Positions 1-9,054 of a stretch of 64,000 nucleotides of DNA are shown here, piece by piece. Origin of the DNA: Legionella cincinnatiensis (lineage in GTDB: Bacteria > Pseudomonadota > Gammaproteobacteria > Legionellales > Legionellaceae); contig NZ_UGNX01000001.1 of the NCBI RefSeq assembly GCF_900452415.1, forward strand, positions 2,170,001-2,234,000. Reading direction: 5' to 3'. The stretch's first letter is position 1. Every line of letters begins with the position of its first letter. The position numbers and the translations under genes were made by a program. Below the pieces are notes generated by a model. It worked only from the letters and a program-made list of their open reading frames with translations. It searched no databases and was not told the origin of the DNA.

Positions 1-1173
1 TCCTGCAAGAACGCCTAGTCGAGACAGTCCTTCTGCAGCATCATCACTGACCTCATCTTCCGATAAGTCACAGCTCCCATCACTGCAACCTATTGTTCCT
101 GGGCAAACTGTTTTTTCAGGCAGGCACGACTTCTGGAAGCAGGTGAAGGTTTGTAAATAAGAACTGCAAAGACCATTGGAGGCATTCACACATTGGGAAT
201 CACGTTGGGAGCATCCTTCCATTAATAAGGGCGTACAGGTGCTGTTTTCTAGATAACTGCATTGGAACTGAAAGCTTCGACCCCAACAGGGGCGAGTAAT
301 GGCAACACCTTGAATGGTCTTTTCGGAGTTAGGCTCAAGGCATACACTTTCGTTTTTTAAAAGACAATGGCTTGCGCTACGGTCTTGGCGGATGGCATCA
401 CACGCTTTTGCAGACCAGGTATCCTCACTCATCCATTGAGTGAGGTGTATACTTAGGCGAGCATAGTGTCGTCCCTTTTGGGGCGTTACTATGCTGACCG
501 TCGGGTCGGTACAGGTAGGTTGTTTGATGAGTTGAACCCGTTTATTTTTATAAGTAATGGAGACAGTTAATGCCTCACATAAAGGAGTAAGCTCAGCAAG
601 CGCTGCTTTAGTACAATATTTATCATGGGGCGCACATCGGGTTACATCAAAAGTAGCATTACCATTGGATGTCGTAATGACACGGTTTAATTGCTGAGCA
701 AGCGGTTGTAAAGTAACCGCCAGTTGCTCGGTACAGGCCTTATTTTTATAGCTTAGAGTTTCTTGGCAGGTTTTTGTTTCAGAAATAGTCTCACAGTGTG
801 CCGGCTCTTTATAACACACACCCTCCAAGACACCCTCAGGATTTTCGAGTAGATTTTCGGCATAACGCATTTCTGGACTGTTTGGATTGTATCGTCCTTT
901 GCTACGAGTTCCAGCGCTTTGATACACCTCAAAAGCGGTGGGATTTTTGTTGAGCGCATTTAATCCTTGCGAACTTAAGGCATTACTGCCCTCTTGAGGA
1001 TTAAGGGATGTTTCATGCGGATTAGTGGTATAGCCTTCAATCGCTGATGCGGGATTAAAGCCGTGCAAGGCCTGCATGGCTTGCTCGCGCGCCTTTAGCA
1101 CATCAGCAGGAATTTGACTAAACCCTGTAGGCATTATCAAACAGGAGTATAAAATAATAAGGCGTTTAAGCAC
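1..1173 (-). CDS. traN: TraN, mating-pair stabilisation protein (3' end outside window)
   Basis: I translated this frame by hand from a GTG at 1173 to the window edge: 391 codons with no stop. The N-terminus is a signal peptide (MLKRLIILYSC...), followed by a cysteine-rich periplasmic/outer-membrane protein. The block ITRPCWGRSFQFQCSY near residue 300 is typical of TraN, and many paired cysteines follow. In the F family TraN is an outer-membrane adhesin that stabilises mating pairs. The GTG start overlaps the end of trbC by 8 bp, so the two are translationally linked. The C-terminus lies beyond the left edge, so its length cannot be judged. Other starts (an internal ATG giving MPTGFSQ) would remove the signal peptide and are less likely. 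Confidence 0.85.
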   Translation of the reverse strand, partial: MLKRLIILYSCLIMPTGFSQIPADVLKAREQAMQALHGFNPASAIEGYTTNPHETSLNPQEGSNALSSQGLNALNKNPTAFEVYQSAGTRSKGRYNPNSPEMRYAENLLENPEGVLEGVCYKEPAHCETISETKTCQETLSYKNKACTEQLAVTLQPLAQQLNRVITTSNGNATFDVTRCAPHDKYCTKAALAELTPLCEALTVSITYKNKRVQLIKQPTCTDPTVSIVTPQKGRHYARLSIHLTQWMSEDTWSAKACDAIRQDRSASHCLLKNESVCLEPNSEKTIQGVAITRPCWGRSFQFQCSYLENSTCTPLLMEGCSQRDSQCVNASNGLCSSYLQTFTCFQKSCLPEKTVCPGTIGCSDGSCDLSEDEVSDDAAEGLSRLGVLAG

Positions 1174-1588
1174 CGCTGATTCTCCGTGCCTCAGTTATAG
1201 AAAAATGCGTGTCTCCATGTCCTGCCATTCGCATGAGTCCTTCTTGAAGGGGCAAATGGCCATAAATCACATCAAAGGTTTTTCCCTCCTCAATGACGAG
1301 TGCAGGTACTTGCCCAATGCCAAAACGTTCAAACAAGGTCGGGTCAATAGCTAGATTTAGATTAGGAATCTTCTTGCTTAGCTCCATGACTTTAAGCGCC
1401 GTATCCTTCATCGAGTTTTGATAAAGGCCATTTAAATAGGCAGGAATATGTAAACGACTGCATTCGTTAAGCGTTTCTTCCAAAAGAGTATTAGGCATGG
1501 AAAAACTGATAAATACCGATACCGTTGATGCAGCAATTACGGTATTGGTAAGGCATCCCAATAGTAAAGTAAGTCCTTTTTTGAACAT
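1166..1588 (-). CDS. trbC: TrbC, F-type conjugation pilus assembly protein
   Basis: About 140 aa from the ATG at 1588 (MFKKGLTLLLG), which begins a signal peptide ending near VIAAS. The 19 codons upstream are not needed. The motif VSVFISFSMP just after the signal peptide is the family hallmark, and the rest (FGIGQVPALVIEEG, YGHLPLQEGL) has a thioredoxin-like look. TrbC is a periplasmic protein of the F-type T4SS that pairs with TraW for pilus assembly. It lies 13 bp after traU and overlaps traN, the order expected of F-type operons. Confidence 0.88.
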   Translation of the reverse strand: MFKKGLTLLLGCLTNTVIAASTVSVFISFSMPNTLLEETLNECSRLHIPAYLNGLYQNSMKDTALKVMELSKKIPNLNLAIDPTLFERFGIGQVPALVIEEGKTFDVIYGHLPLQEGLMRMAGHGDTHFSITEARRISGA

Positions 1589-1601
1589 CAGCTTCTCCAC
1601 A

Positions 1602-2585
1602 TTATAAAAAGGTGCATGAGCGTTTGCGCCACACCAAAAACCCATATTGGTCAGGAGTATGGAGCTTAATTTTTCCCGCTTCCCAAGCCAATGTACTTAA
1701 TCCCCCTGGATAGCAATGTTTGCCATCGGCCACCTGATTGACGAGCTCATAGCGGTAGCGAGATTTAGGGGTAACTGAATAATGATGCTCTTTGCAAATG
1801 GCCCCGCTTTTAGGGCTGGAATCTGAGAGCAAAAATTCACGATGCATTTTGTAGTTCATTCGCTCGGTTAACAGCAGTGCGGTTTGTACTGGAGACAGAG
1901 GTGCATTCACATGACCTGTCATCGGGTAATGAGTGCCTTGAGCTCCGGCACACCAAAAAAGGCTATCTAATGGTTTTTTAGTCAACGTTGAGGACAATGC
2001 ATCGGCCGCACAAGCAGAAGCCGCTACTGGATTACCAAATAAGACCGATTCGGGGCTTAATACAAAACTCATTTCTGAATCCTGCCAGGTGGGGTCAAGT
2101 TCGGTAAGATAAGCAATATCAAAATCCCCGCCTTGCATACAACCCACTGAAGTGATGAGGTTTAGCCAATGAATCAGCGGGTATTTATACCAATGTACAT
2201 GAAAAAACGCGCGCTGCTGGCCAGTACCAACCACCTGGCGGCCGCCCCTACCCTGCTTTAAGCCTAAATTTAATCGAGTACCACCAAGATTAACCAAACA
2301 ATAAGGGGTGTCGGTGACATCGGTGAGTGCCATGGGCTCCCAAAAACCAATATTTAATCCTACGCGAAGTCCTGTAGGTCCTGGACATACACCAATAGGG
2401 TTCGATGCATTTTCAGTATCAGGCAAAGATGAATGAACCACTTTAATATTTCCAATTGATAAGGGAAAAAGACAGCGCCAACATACATCGGTAATGGGGT
2501 TAACAAAATGTCCGCTGCACTGCTTACCAAATCCAGCACAAGAAAAAATAAAAAAGGTAATCATAAAGACTGTCTTAGAGCGCAT
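1602..2585 (-). CDS. traU: TraU, conjugal transfer pilus/mating-pair protein
   Basis: About 327 aa, close to the usual size of about 330. I chose the ATG at 2585 because AAGGAG lies 7 nt upstream; the frame stays open further 5' but that part only overlaps traW. The order is signal peptide (MITFFIFSCAGFG), CSGHFVNPITDVCWRCLFP, CPGPTGLRVGLNIGFWEP, then many conserved cysteines including the pair in WCAGAQGTHYPMTGH, and a C-terminal RKRSC. TraU is a periplasmic, disulfide-rich protein needed for DNA transfer more than for pilus extension. It overlaps the end of traW by 11 bp, indicating one transcript. Confidence 0.92.
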   Translation of the reverse strand: MRSKTVFMITFFIFSCAGFGKQCSGHFVNPITDVCWRCLFPLSIGNIKVVHSSLPDTENASNPIGVCPGPTGLRVGLNIGFWEPMALTDVTDTPYCLVNLGGTRLNLGLKQGRGGRQVVGTGQQRAFFHVHWYKYPLIHWLNLITSVGCMQGGDFDIAYLTELDPTWQDSEMSFVLSPESVLFGNPVAASACAADALSSTLTKKPLDSLFWCAGAQGTHYPMTGHVNAPLSPVQTALLLTERMNYKMHREFLLSDSSPKSGAICKEHHYSVTPKSRYRYELVNQVADGKHCYPGGLSTLAWEAGKIKLHTPDQYGFLVWRKRSCTFL

Positions 2586-3210
2586 TACCATTCTCCTTAA
2601 TCGCCTCTTCAACAATAAAAAGATGATTCGCTTTGCGTGTGACTCGAGCTGGCACATGAATAATATTAAGCTTGCTTGTAATGCGTCCTTCCTGATCAAA
2701 ATAAATCACGGCATTTAGACTCTTTTCAGCAATCTTGATTGCCCCTCCAGTCAAAATAAATTTGGGACTAGAACAGTTATTCTTTTGTATCTGCGCCCAA
2801 CGAATCTGTGCTTCGTCATCCGCATTGAAAAACAACCAACAAGGGTTATACGCTGGCATATACTCCAGGGCATTGATATAAGTTCCCTTTGGGTAAAGAA
2901 TCTTACCTTTATAATCAGTGATATCCTGACTTAAAGTGATTTCTGATGTGTAGTAATGACTGATGGTTTGGCTGGTACGCTCCAAACTTAATGCGCTAGG
3001 TCTGTTAGTATGGTTGACCACTGTATGAAGCCATTTCTGGTTTAATGCATCCAACTCCCCACTTAAAGTTAATGCGTGTAAACGCTCTTCAATCAGCACT
3101 AAAAAGCTTTTTTCTACGACTGGAAATATCTCACCAATCACGCCAAAAGATTTGGTGAAGCCTTGGCTACAACACACTACCAGGAGTACTAAGGAGCATA
3201 AAATTTTCAT
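2575..3210 (-). CDS. traW: TraW, F-type pilus assembly protein
   Basis: 211 aa with a cleavable signal peptide (MKILCSLVLLVVCC). The segment KSFGVIGEIFPVVEKSFLVLIEERL immediately after it is the TraW start signature, although I split it here as KSFGVIGEIFPVVE and SFLVLIEERL. The C-terminal half carries NPCWLFFNADDEAQIRWA and PKFILTGGAIKIAEKSL, typical of the family. TraW is periplasmic and cooperates with TrbC in pilus assembly. The start overlaps trbI by 4 bp (ATGA type) and the end overlaps traU. Confidence 0.9.
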   Translation of the reverse strand: MKILCSLVLLVVCCSQGFTKSFGVIGEIFPVVEKSFLVLIEERLHALTLSGELDALNQKWLHTVVNHTNRPSALSLERTSQTISHYYTSEITLSQDITDYKGKILYPKGTYINALEYMPAYNPCWLFFNADDEAQIRWAQIQKNNCSSPKFILTGGAIKIAEKSLNAVIYFDQEGRITSKLNIIHVPARVTRKANHLFIVEEAIKENGNAL

Positions 3211-3545
3211 GTTTTGCTCCTCATGAGGCCACTTAATTTCAAAGCAACTTCCTCGGTAATGTCGTTACCGCCTTCAAACACATATTTTTGATTCAAAATG
3301 ACCGCCTGATGGTCTTTAGAATATTGCGCTAATATCTTTTTTATGGATTGATGAAAGTGTTGCGTGGCCTGTTCGACTTGCATGGCGGTTGCATGATGTT
3401 CTGCTAATTGGCGAATGAATTGACCTTGAAGTGCCTCTTGATTAAAAAGGACAATACTTTGTTTCGGTTGTGCACCATAAAATAAAACGCCCAAAAGAAA
3501 CGCTAAAAAAGAAGGTCCTAAAGCCAGTGAAGTAACTCGCATCAC
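3207..3545 (-). CDS. trbI: TrbI-family inner-membrane protein of the F-type T4SS
   Basis: 112 aa with one N-terminal membrane segment (LALGPSFLAFLLGVLFYG) and a periplasmic helical domain rich in Gln and His (FIRQLAEHHATAMQVEQ), ending with VILNQKYVFEGGNDITEEV. That layout and the position between traC and traW match F-type TrbI, which influences pilus retraction and length. It overlaps traC and traW by 4 bp each. The assignment rests on size, topology and synteny more than on strong motifs. Confidence 0.75.
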   Translation of the reverse strand: MMRVTSLALGPSFLAFLLGVLFYGAQPKQSIVLFNQEALQGQFIRQLAEHHATAMQVEQATQHFHQSIKKILAQYSKDHQAVILNQKYVFEGGNDITEEVALKLSGLMRSKT

Positions 3546-6130
3546 ACTTCTCCATAATAGTGATGAGCTACGGTTTCAACTGCTTGCGCCAGAGATACCC
3601 CCTGTTCCATCAACGACTCAATCTCGCTGACTTCATCACCTGAGGTGGAAAACAACACTCTTGAAAAAGGGTCGCAAAAATAGCGATGAAAGGTACTGAC
3701 GTTGCCAAACTGGAGCATTAAATTGGAAAAACCCTGCATTTTGGCCTCCCCAAAAGATTCAATTAGGGTTGCCTCTAACTCAGTAAAATGGTCTGGGTGT
3801 TGTTGAACATACTTTTTAAAATCCCCTTGGCGCATGATTATTTTGGTATCACTACTTGCCGCAATGGCTTGTCCCTGAAGGGTATTCATGGTGTCTAACA
3901 GATTTTGAGTAATAACAGCAAAGCCACCGTTATGTTTTCGTGCGGTTCGAAAACCCTGCTCAATAAAACCTGCGGTTAATGGATTAGCCCCTGCTTTTAA
4001 AAACTGCCAAGCCTCATCAATCACACAACGTTTTTGACGTTTTCTATCCGAGTGGTAAAACTGACCCTGAATAATGACAATCATCACAAACATAACAATG
4101 GTCAATAATTCAGGATTGGATTTTAAAGCCCCCATTTCCAATACAACAAAATTAGAGCCATTTAACAGCGGTGTATCACTGTTAAACATTTTGCCATAAA
4201 TGCCTGAGCTGCCGTATTTATCGAGTAAAATCAGTAAGTCTTTGAGCCGTTGGTCATTAAATGACTCTGGTTTTTGTAATAAATGACGCAGCGCTTCGAG
4301 TACGTTATCCATACGCGCATGTCGGCCATACACGTTCCAAGTAGCAAGTACCGCATCCAATAGCCACGCTTTTTGAACTTCGCCCAAAGCTTCGTTGGGA
4401 CTCGCCATAATCGCCAACAAATCTCTAATTTGAATATAATCGTTAAGGTTTTCTCCCTTAATTTCGGTTGTCCCTTCAAAATCAAATAAAGTAAATGGAT
4501 TTAAAGTTAATGTTGAGACATCAATATAACTTCCACCCACCAATTTACATAAATGCGTGTAGGAGCCACCCAAATCAATCACAAAAATCTGCTGCCCTCG
4601 TGATAAACCATCTAAAATTTGTGCTTGTTCAAAAAAGGATTTACCAGCCCCCGTACTGGCAACCGTTAAACGATTAAAATTGGTAATCGGTAAAGCTCGG
4701 TCATCAAAGGTATCTAAATAAAACAACTGATGGCGGTAGGTAGGCACAATAAGACCTTGCCTTGCGCCTTTAAAATCGGCCACCACCGGCAAAAGGTTGG
4801 CTACATTGCCATGGCTTAATTGTTTGGTCATGCCTAAAAGCTCAAGGCTTGAAAAGAGGCCCTCAGTCAGCATAAAGGGAAGACTTCCTAAGAATCGAAG
4901 CCACTGCTTGCAACGACTTTGAGTCAGTGTAAAGCCTAATTGCCTGTAGCTTGCAATTGCTTTGGCAACCTGTTCGCGCTCCTTCTCCTTCGAGGTATAA
5001 AGGATTAGGTTGTAAAATGTGGTTAAAAGATGCAGCTCGCCACGTGAAGCATGCTCATGCACCAACTGCCACTCTGAAGCTTCATCACTAATTGATGGAT
5101 TAATAAAGGCTTGAATGGCGTTGTTATTTGCATTTAATGATTTCGCCCGAGTTTTAGCTTTGGCCTTCATCTTTTCCTGATTCATTCCACGAATCGTAAA
5201 TGAAATTAGAAAAGGGCATTCAATCCCCTGTTCCGATTTAAAGAGATTGGCAAACAAATCAGGGGTTTGCCAGAGGCCGAACAAGGTATTAGGGTAACTC
5301 GTAAGTTCACAGTTGACCATTCGGGTGTATTGAGGATGTCCTTTTTCATCAGCAAGCGACACATCCATTGCATCGGCTCCTATTTCATATACGGTCGTAG
5401 GACTTGGAATGGATTCGCCAATCATCAGGCCTCTTTCTTCCACTGAAGGCCAGGAACATTCATTAAAATTAGGAGAAACGAGCGCACGCATCAGCATCTT
5501 AAAGTGATGCTCATTACATCGTTGCAAGTTAAATCCTGCGACTTTGAATTCCGATTCAAAATCATGGCGCAAGCGCTCTATTTGCTCTTCCACGCCCGGT
5601 TGTGTGGGTCGTGAAATAAAAAGATAACAGCAGTAATCACTTAGGCCCGCCGGAACATTTCGGCCATTTTTATACCCATTTTTAATGGCATTCAAATGGT
5701 ATTGAAGACTTTGTCTCGCCAATTCAGCATAAATACCACCTAGCTGTAAAATGGGTTCATAGTTTTGCGAAAGAGAATGCGAAAGCCAAGGATGCTTGTA
5801 GAGCAGCACCGTACAATCCGTCCCCACAGTCAGCTTGTTTTTAAAAGTCTCCGCAAGAGATTTCATCAGAGATTCATCAGCGCCAGCCATGGGTGTAAGC
5901 ATCATTCCAAAACCTAAAGAGCCTCGATTTACAAAAATATCGCCATCGGTTACGGTTTCATAAGGAAGAATTTTAGAAAGTGCGGGCAAATCCACTTCTA
6001 AAGATTCCAGTGCTTTTCCCGTTGTGACGCAAGAATCCGGTTTAATACCGACTTGTTCCCCCAGTTTATGGCTCATACGATAAAGCATTTCCCGAGTTTT
6101 ATCGCGCCACTTGGCTGTATTTAAGCCCAT
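3542..6130 (-). CDS. traC: TraC, VirB4-type conjugation ATPase
   Basis: About 862 aa. I chose the ATG at 6130 because GGAGGA sits 8 nt upstream, inside the end of traV; an in-frame start 10 codons earlier lacks this. The N-terminal domain (residues about 1-450) contains GDIFVNRGSLGFGMML. The AAA-like C-terminal domain has Walker A STGAGKSF near residue 490, IFVIDLGGSYTHLCKLVGG shortly after, and Walker B KRCVIDEAWQFL near 700, followed by RTARKHNGGFAVITQN. TraC is the membrane-associated hexameric ATPase that powers pilus assembly. Length and motifs are complete, so it should be functional. Confidence 0.95.
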   Translation of the reverse strand: MGLNTAKWRDKTREMLYRMSHKLGEQVGIKPDSCVTTGKALESLEVDLPALSKILPYETVTDGDIFVNRGSLGFGMMLTPMAGADESLMKSLAETFKNKLTVGTDCTVLLYKHPWLSHSLSQNYEPILQLGGIYAELARQSLQYHLNAIKNGYKNGRNVPAGLSDYCCYLFISRPTQPGVEEQIERLRHDFESEFKVAGFNLQRCNEHHFKMLMRALVSPNFNECSWPSVEERGLMIGESIPSPTTVYEIGADAMDVSLADEKGHPQYTRMVNCELTSYPNTLFGLWQTPDLFANLFKSEQGIECPFLISFTIRGMNQEKMKAKAKTRAKSLNANNNAIQAFINPSISDEASEWQLVHEHASRGELHLLTTFYNLILYTSKEKEREQVAKAIASYRQLGFTLTQSRCKQWLRFLGSLPFMLTEGLFSSLELLGMTKQLSHGNVANLLPVVADFKGARQGLIVPTYRHQLFYLDTFDDRALPITNFNRLTVASTGAGKSFFEQAQILDGLSRGQQIFVIDLGGSYTHLCKLVGGSYIDVSTLTLNPFTLFDFEGTTEIKGENLNDYIQIRDLLAIMASPNEALGEVQKAWLLDAVLATWNVYGRHARMDNVLEALRHLLQKPESFNDQRLKDLLILLDKYGSSGIYGKMFNSDTPLLNGSNFVVLEMGALKSNPELLTIVMFVMIVIIQGQFYHSDRKRQKRCVIDEAWQFLKAGANPLTAGFIEQGFRTARKHNGGFAVITQNLLDTMNTLQGQAIAASSDTKIIMRQGDFKKYVQQHPDHFTELEATLIESFGEAKMQGFSNLMLQFGNVSTFHRYFCDPFSRVLFSTSGDEVSEIESLMEQGVSLAQAVETVAHHYYGEV

Positions 6131-6408
6131 GAGCGTTCCTCCGCTGTTTTTGCTACCCATAAGGATTGGCCTGGTGCTTGTTGGACCAATCGTCCTGAAG
6201 GCTTGGAGAGGTTTTTCTCTGCATTTATCCTTCTTGATGTTGCAGCAACCGGTTGGGGGGCATCGGCAAAGCGGGTCATGGCATCGACTTGCTCAATAGT
6301 CAAGCAGCTATCCCCTGCGGTTGCATTACAGCTGAAATTAGAGTTCATGGTGCAGCCGGTAAGCGTAAGAAGCGCGCCTGTTAAGAACATCAAATCACGT
6401 ACAGTCAT
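6121..6408 (-). CDS. traV: TraV, outer-membrane lipoprotein of the T4SS core (short form)
   Basis: 95 aa. The lipoprotein signal is clear: MTVRDLMFLTGALLTLTGC, with the lipobox Leu-Thr-Gly-Cys19. CNATAGDSCLTIEQVDAM follows, matching the paired-cysteine TraV signature. TraV is the VirB7-like lipoprotein anchoring TraK and TraB in the outer-membrane ring. F-plasmid TraV is about 170 aa. This one ends just after SLWVAKTAEERSWA, lacking the usual C-terminal beta-strand region, and its last codons carry the Shine-Dalgarno of traC. It may be a naturally short relative or a truncation. Its start overlaps traB's stop by 1 nt (TAATG). Confidence 0.82.
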   Translation of the reverse strand: MTVRDLMFLTGALLTLTGCTMNSNFSCNATAGDSCLTIEQVDAMTRFADAPQPVAATSRRINAEKNLSKPSGRLVQQAPGQSLWVAKTAEERSWA

Positions 6409-7772
6409 TACATACCTCCTATTTGATTGCTGCTTAATGCATTGGCTTGGTCAATTTTTCCTAGAACTTCAGGAGGTACGGCAAAGTTCATTTCGGATGG
6501 GGTGTTAGGCTCTTGAGCAATAAGATGACGCGTCTCCTCGCGTGTTTTGGCTTGATTCAGTGCATGCTGACTCATGGAATCATCGGGTTCTAAATAAAAC
6601 CCATCTTTAAAGACTATAGTGACCACATTCCCTGAACCGACTTGAATCACAGGATGATATTGTTCAGCACGTTTGACGTAATAAGCTGATAACGTATCAG
6701 CGGCTTTAGAAGCACCACCATAAGCAGCAAAGGGCGCAATTTGACTTGAGGCAATCATCGAAGTACCACCATACGGCCCAATGAATTGCGTACTTTGAGC
6801 GTATTGAGCAGCAGAGGCGATACCGGATAAAGCGCCACTTACTCCTGCCCAAGTCATTACTTTATTATCCCGCATTAAAGGTCTTCCCTTAATGCCTACC
6901 TTGCCATTGAAAAATACCCAACCTGTCACTTCTTTATCAATAATGGGCTGACCTGGATGCGCACACGACAAGCGATAAAGTGTCGCAAACGCACGCTCAC
7001 TGGAAATATCTCCATAAGAGTTGGCACTAACCCGACATCCTTTCAGTCTGGAGCGCTGGCCATTGGGGAGTGTGCCGTCTTCTAAAAACTTAAAGAGCAT
7101 CACCCCATTGTTTTTTGATTGGCCATTCACGGAGGCATCGGCATCAGCACCGCCTAAAATCACCGCCCTTATTGATGTATTGGATGGGACGTAATGAGTA
7201 GGATTTAAGTACAAATTGGGGTGCGTACGATGGAGGCGCCTTTTTGGTCTAAAAGAAACCGTATTAATCCGAGGCATAGCATCAGCAAGGGTGTTGCCTG
7301 AAGCCATCATGGTATTCATGGCATAAGTATTGGGGTGATGCCAAAGTTGGTTTTTCGCCTCTTTTAATTCGGCAGGCATATTAGGTTGTTCAAGGCTCTC
7401 GTTATTCTTTTGAGTTACCGAAGCCAACGTAGTTAATTGAGCTTTGATTTCTTCTTTTTGAGATTGGAGTTGCCGAAGATGTTCTTCGCCCATTGCTTTA
7501 ACATTCTGAGTTAATTCGGTGATTTGCTTTTTAAGCGACTCCAATTCCGTTTGTTGGGCGGTTAGTGCATTATTCGCAGCCGCCTCCGTAAAGGACTCAT
7601 CCACAATACCGGTTAAGTCCACTGACTTTTTCGATACTTCTGGCTTTTTCTTATGTCCTTGCGTCAACAACAAAAGGACCAGCGCAACAATCACAATAAA
7701 ACAACTTCCTGTGACCATTAAGGCACGTATTTGACTGCTTTTAATTAATTTATTTAATTGCCAATTAACCAT
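6408..7772 (-). CDS. traB: TraB, VirB10-like T4SS envelope-spanning protein
   Basis: 454 aa with a short cytoplasmic N-terminus, one transmembrane helix (about residues 19-40, ALMVTGSCFIVIVALVLLLL), and a coiled coil (about 75-130, rich in Gln/Glu/Lys). The C-terminal VirB10-like domain follows: TSIRAVILGGADADA, LPNGQRSRLKGCRVSA, VTGWVFFNGKVGIKGRPL and GGTSMIASSQIAPF. TraB links the inner membrane to the TraK/TraV outer-membrane ring. The gene overlaps traK by 8 bp. Length and domains look complete. Confidence 0.93.
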   Translation of the reverse strand: MVNWQLNKLIKSSQIRALMVTGSCFIVIVALVLLLLTQGHKKKPEVSKKSVDLTGIVDESFTEAAANNALTAQQTELESLKKQITELTQNVKAMGEEHLRQLQSQKEEIKAQLTTLASVTQKNNESLEQPNMPAELKEAKNQLWHHPNTYAMNTMMASGNTLADAMPRINTVSFRPKRRLHRTHPNLYLNPTHYVPSNTSIRAVILGGADADASVNGQSKNNGVMLFKFLEDGTLPNGQRSRLKGCRVSANSYGDISSERAFATLYRLSCAHPGQPIIDKEVTGWVFFNGKVGIKGRPLMRDNKVMTWAGVSGALSGIASAAQYAQSTQFIGPYGGTSMIASSQIAPFAAYGGASKAADTLSAYYVKRAEQYHPVIQVGSGNVVTIVFKDGFYLEPDDSMSQHALNQAKTREETRHLIAQEPNTPSEMNFAVPPEVLGKIDQANALSSNQIGGM

Positions 7773-8481
7773 GGCTTACCCCTTGTACGCGATAAAGCAT
7801 GGCACGTTCACCGGATTTAAGAATCGGTTTGGAGTATTTCACCGCTAAAGTTCCTTTTTTAGCAAACCACTCCTGGTTTAACTCTAAAGGCTCTTTCCCG
7901 CCATTATAAAGTTCGATGACCTCGCCTTTTAATAGTTTGCTATCCCAAGACTCCTTGGGTAGGAGCGTTAAGCCTTTTGCCCAGCGTTGGGCTTTGCCAA
8001 ATTGCCGTACTACTTTGACATCAGCAAAAGGTTTTTGTTGTTCCATGTGAGTCAACATCGCCAGAATCGCCTCGGGCACCGCATCTTTACTATTGGTGAT
8101 GTTCTTATTGGTCAATTGTGGCTTCGTTGTTTTTGCTACAATTGAGTGTTGGGGCACCAATTCAATAGTTTTACCCAAAGACTCTTCTCCATTTAAAGTA
8201 ACTGAAAAATGGATTCCTTTTTCAGTGGTTACAAACAAAGTAAAAGGATTTTGAGCAGCTAATAGCACATAAACAGAGCCATCGTGCTCATCTCGTTTGA
8301 CGGCCATGCTGTTTGGAGGAAACACCGCCTCCATTATTTTATCGTTCTTCACCACAATGCGATTGTAATTACTTTGGCTTAAGGTCAAGGCAATATCACT
8401 GTTGTTTTTAACAGGAATACTGCTGGAGGCTTGAGCCATCATGGAAGCTAATACCAAAGCGATACCTAAAGAGTTATGCAT
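7765..8481 (-). CDS. traK: TraK, VirB9-like secretin of the T4SS outer-membrane core
   Basis: 238 aa with a signal peptide (MHNSLGIALVLASMMAQA) and then a beta-rich protein. YNRIVVKNDKIMEAVFPP matches the N-terminal TraK pattern, and LFVTTEKGIHFSVTLNG follows. The C-terminal part has GEVIELYNGGKEPLELNQEWF and LKSGERAMLYRV. TraK forms the outer-membrane ring with TraV and TraB. It overlaps traE by 8 bp and traB by 8 bp. Confidence 0.88.
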   Translation of the reverse strand: MHNSLGIALVLASMMAQASSSIPVKNNSDIALTLSQSNYNRIVVKNDKIMEAVFPPNSMAVKRDEHDGSVYVLLAAQNPFTLFVTTEKGIHFSVTLNGEESLGKTIELVPQHSIVAKTTKPQLTNKNITNSKDAVPEAILAMLTHMEQQKPFADVKVVRQFGKAQRWAKGLTLLPKESWDSKLLKGEVIELYNGGKEPLELNQEWFAKKGTLAVKYSKPILKSGERAMLYRVQGVSHG

Positions 8482-9043
8482 CTTTGTTCTCCTTCATCAG
8501 CGAAAAGTTAAGGATGGACAAGCGACTGTTTCGATAGTGAAATTGCAATCGATAGGTTTTACGTTCTTCAGTTAACGCTTGCAGTCCCACATAGCGTTTC
8601 AAGGTGCCCGATACAATTGATGTAAGTTTGTTGGGGTCAGTTTTAATGTGCGTGATGTTGAAGGTCGATGACATGTTTTTGGCTTTAATCACTGTGGCTT
8701 CACGGGTCAAACGCCTTAGCATCTCGGGATAATTTTGATGGTTCACAAAGGAAAGCAAACGTTTGTGATTTCCATCCACCGTTTCAGGACTAACGTTCAA
8801 ACGTTCATTAATAAAATTTTCCGTCATTAAACTTAAATAATGACTGTCCACACTGGATGCTGATTTGAGATAACTTAAGTTTCCTGAAAAAGGTGTTACT
8901 TCAATACGGTGGTGGTTCCATAGAGTATAAATAAAACTGGTTAACACTACATTTGATAAGAGCAGACCAAAGACAAGACACACCATCAGATTAAATCGTG
9001 CAGAGATTTGGCTTAAGCGACTTTGATAACTTTTAAAATCCAT
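8474..9043 (-). CDS. traE: TraE, VirB5/VirB8-position inner-membrane pilus assembly protein
   Basis: 189 aa from the ATG at 9043, which has AAGGAG 7 nt upstream; a longer 30-codon extension would run through traL and is rejected. The sequence begins MDFKSYQSRLSQISARFN, then one membrane helix (LMVCLVFGLLLSNVVLTSFIY), then a periplasmic domain with SSVDSHYLSLMTENFINER and YRLQFHYRNSRLSILNF. TraE is an inner-membrane component of the F-type channel. It overlaps traK and follows traL by 11 bp. Confidence 0.9.
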   Translation of the reverse strand: MDFKSYQSRLSQISARFNLMVCLVFGLLLSNVVLTSFIYTLWNHHRIEVTPFSGNLSYLKSASSVDSHYLSLMTENFINERLNVSPETVDGNHKRLLSFVNHQNYPEMLRRLTREATVIKAKNMSSTFNITHIKTDPNKLTSIVSGTLKRYVGLQALTEERKTYRLQFHYRNSRLSILNFSLMKENKDA

Positions 9044-9054
9044 TTTGATGCTCC

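Noticed and set aside
753-959. Minus-strand 68-aa ORF inside traN
   Set aside because: It lies in another frame of the long traN reading frame, which has Cys-rich TraN motifs throughout.
2494-2718. Plus-strand 74-aa ORF across traU/traW
   Set aside because: Antisense shadow of two well-supported tra genes, no ribosome site or family match.
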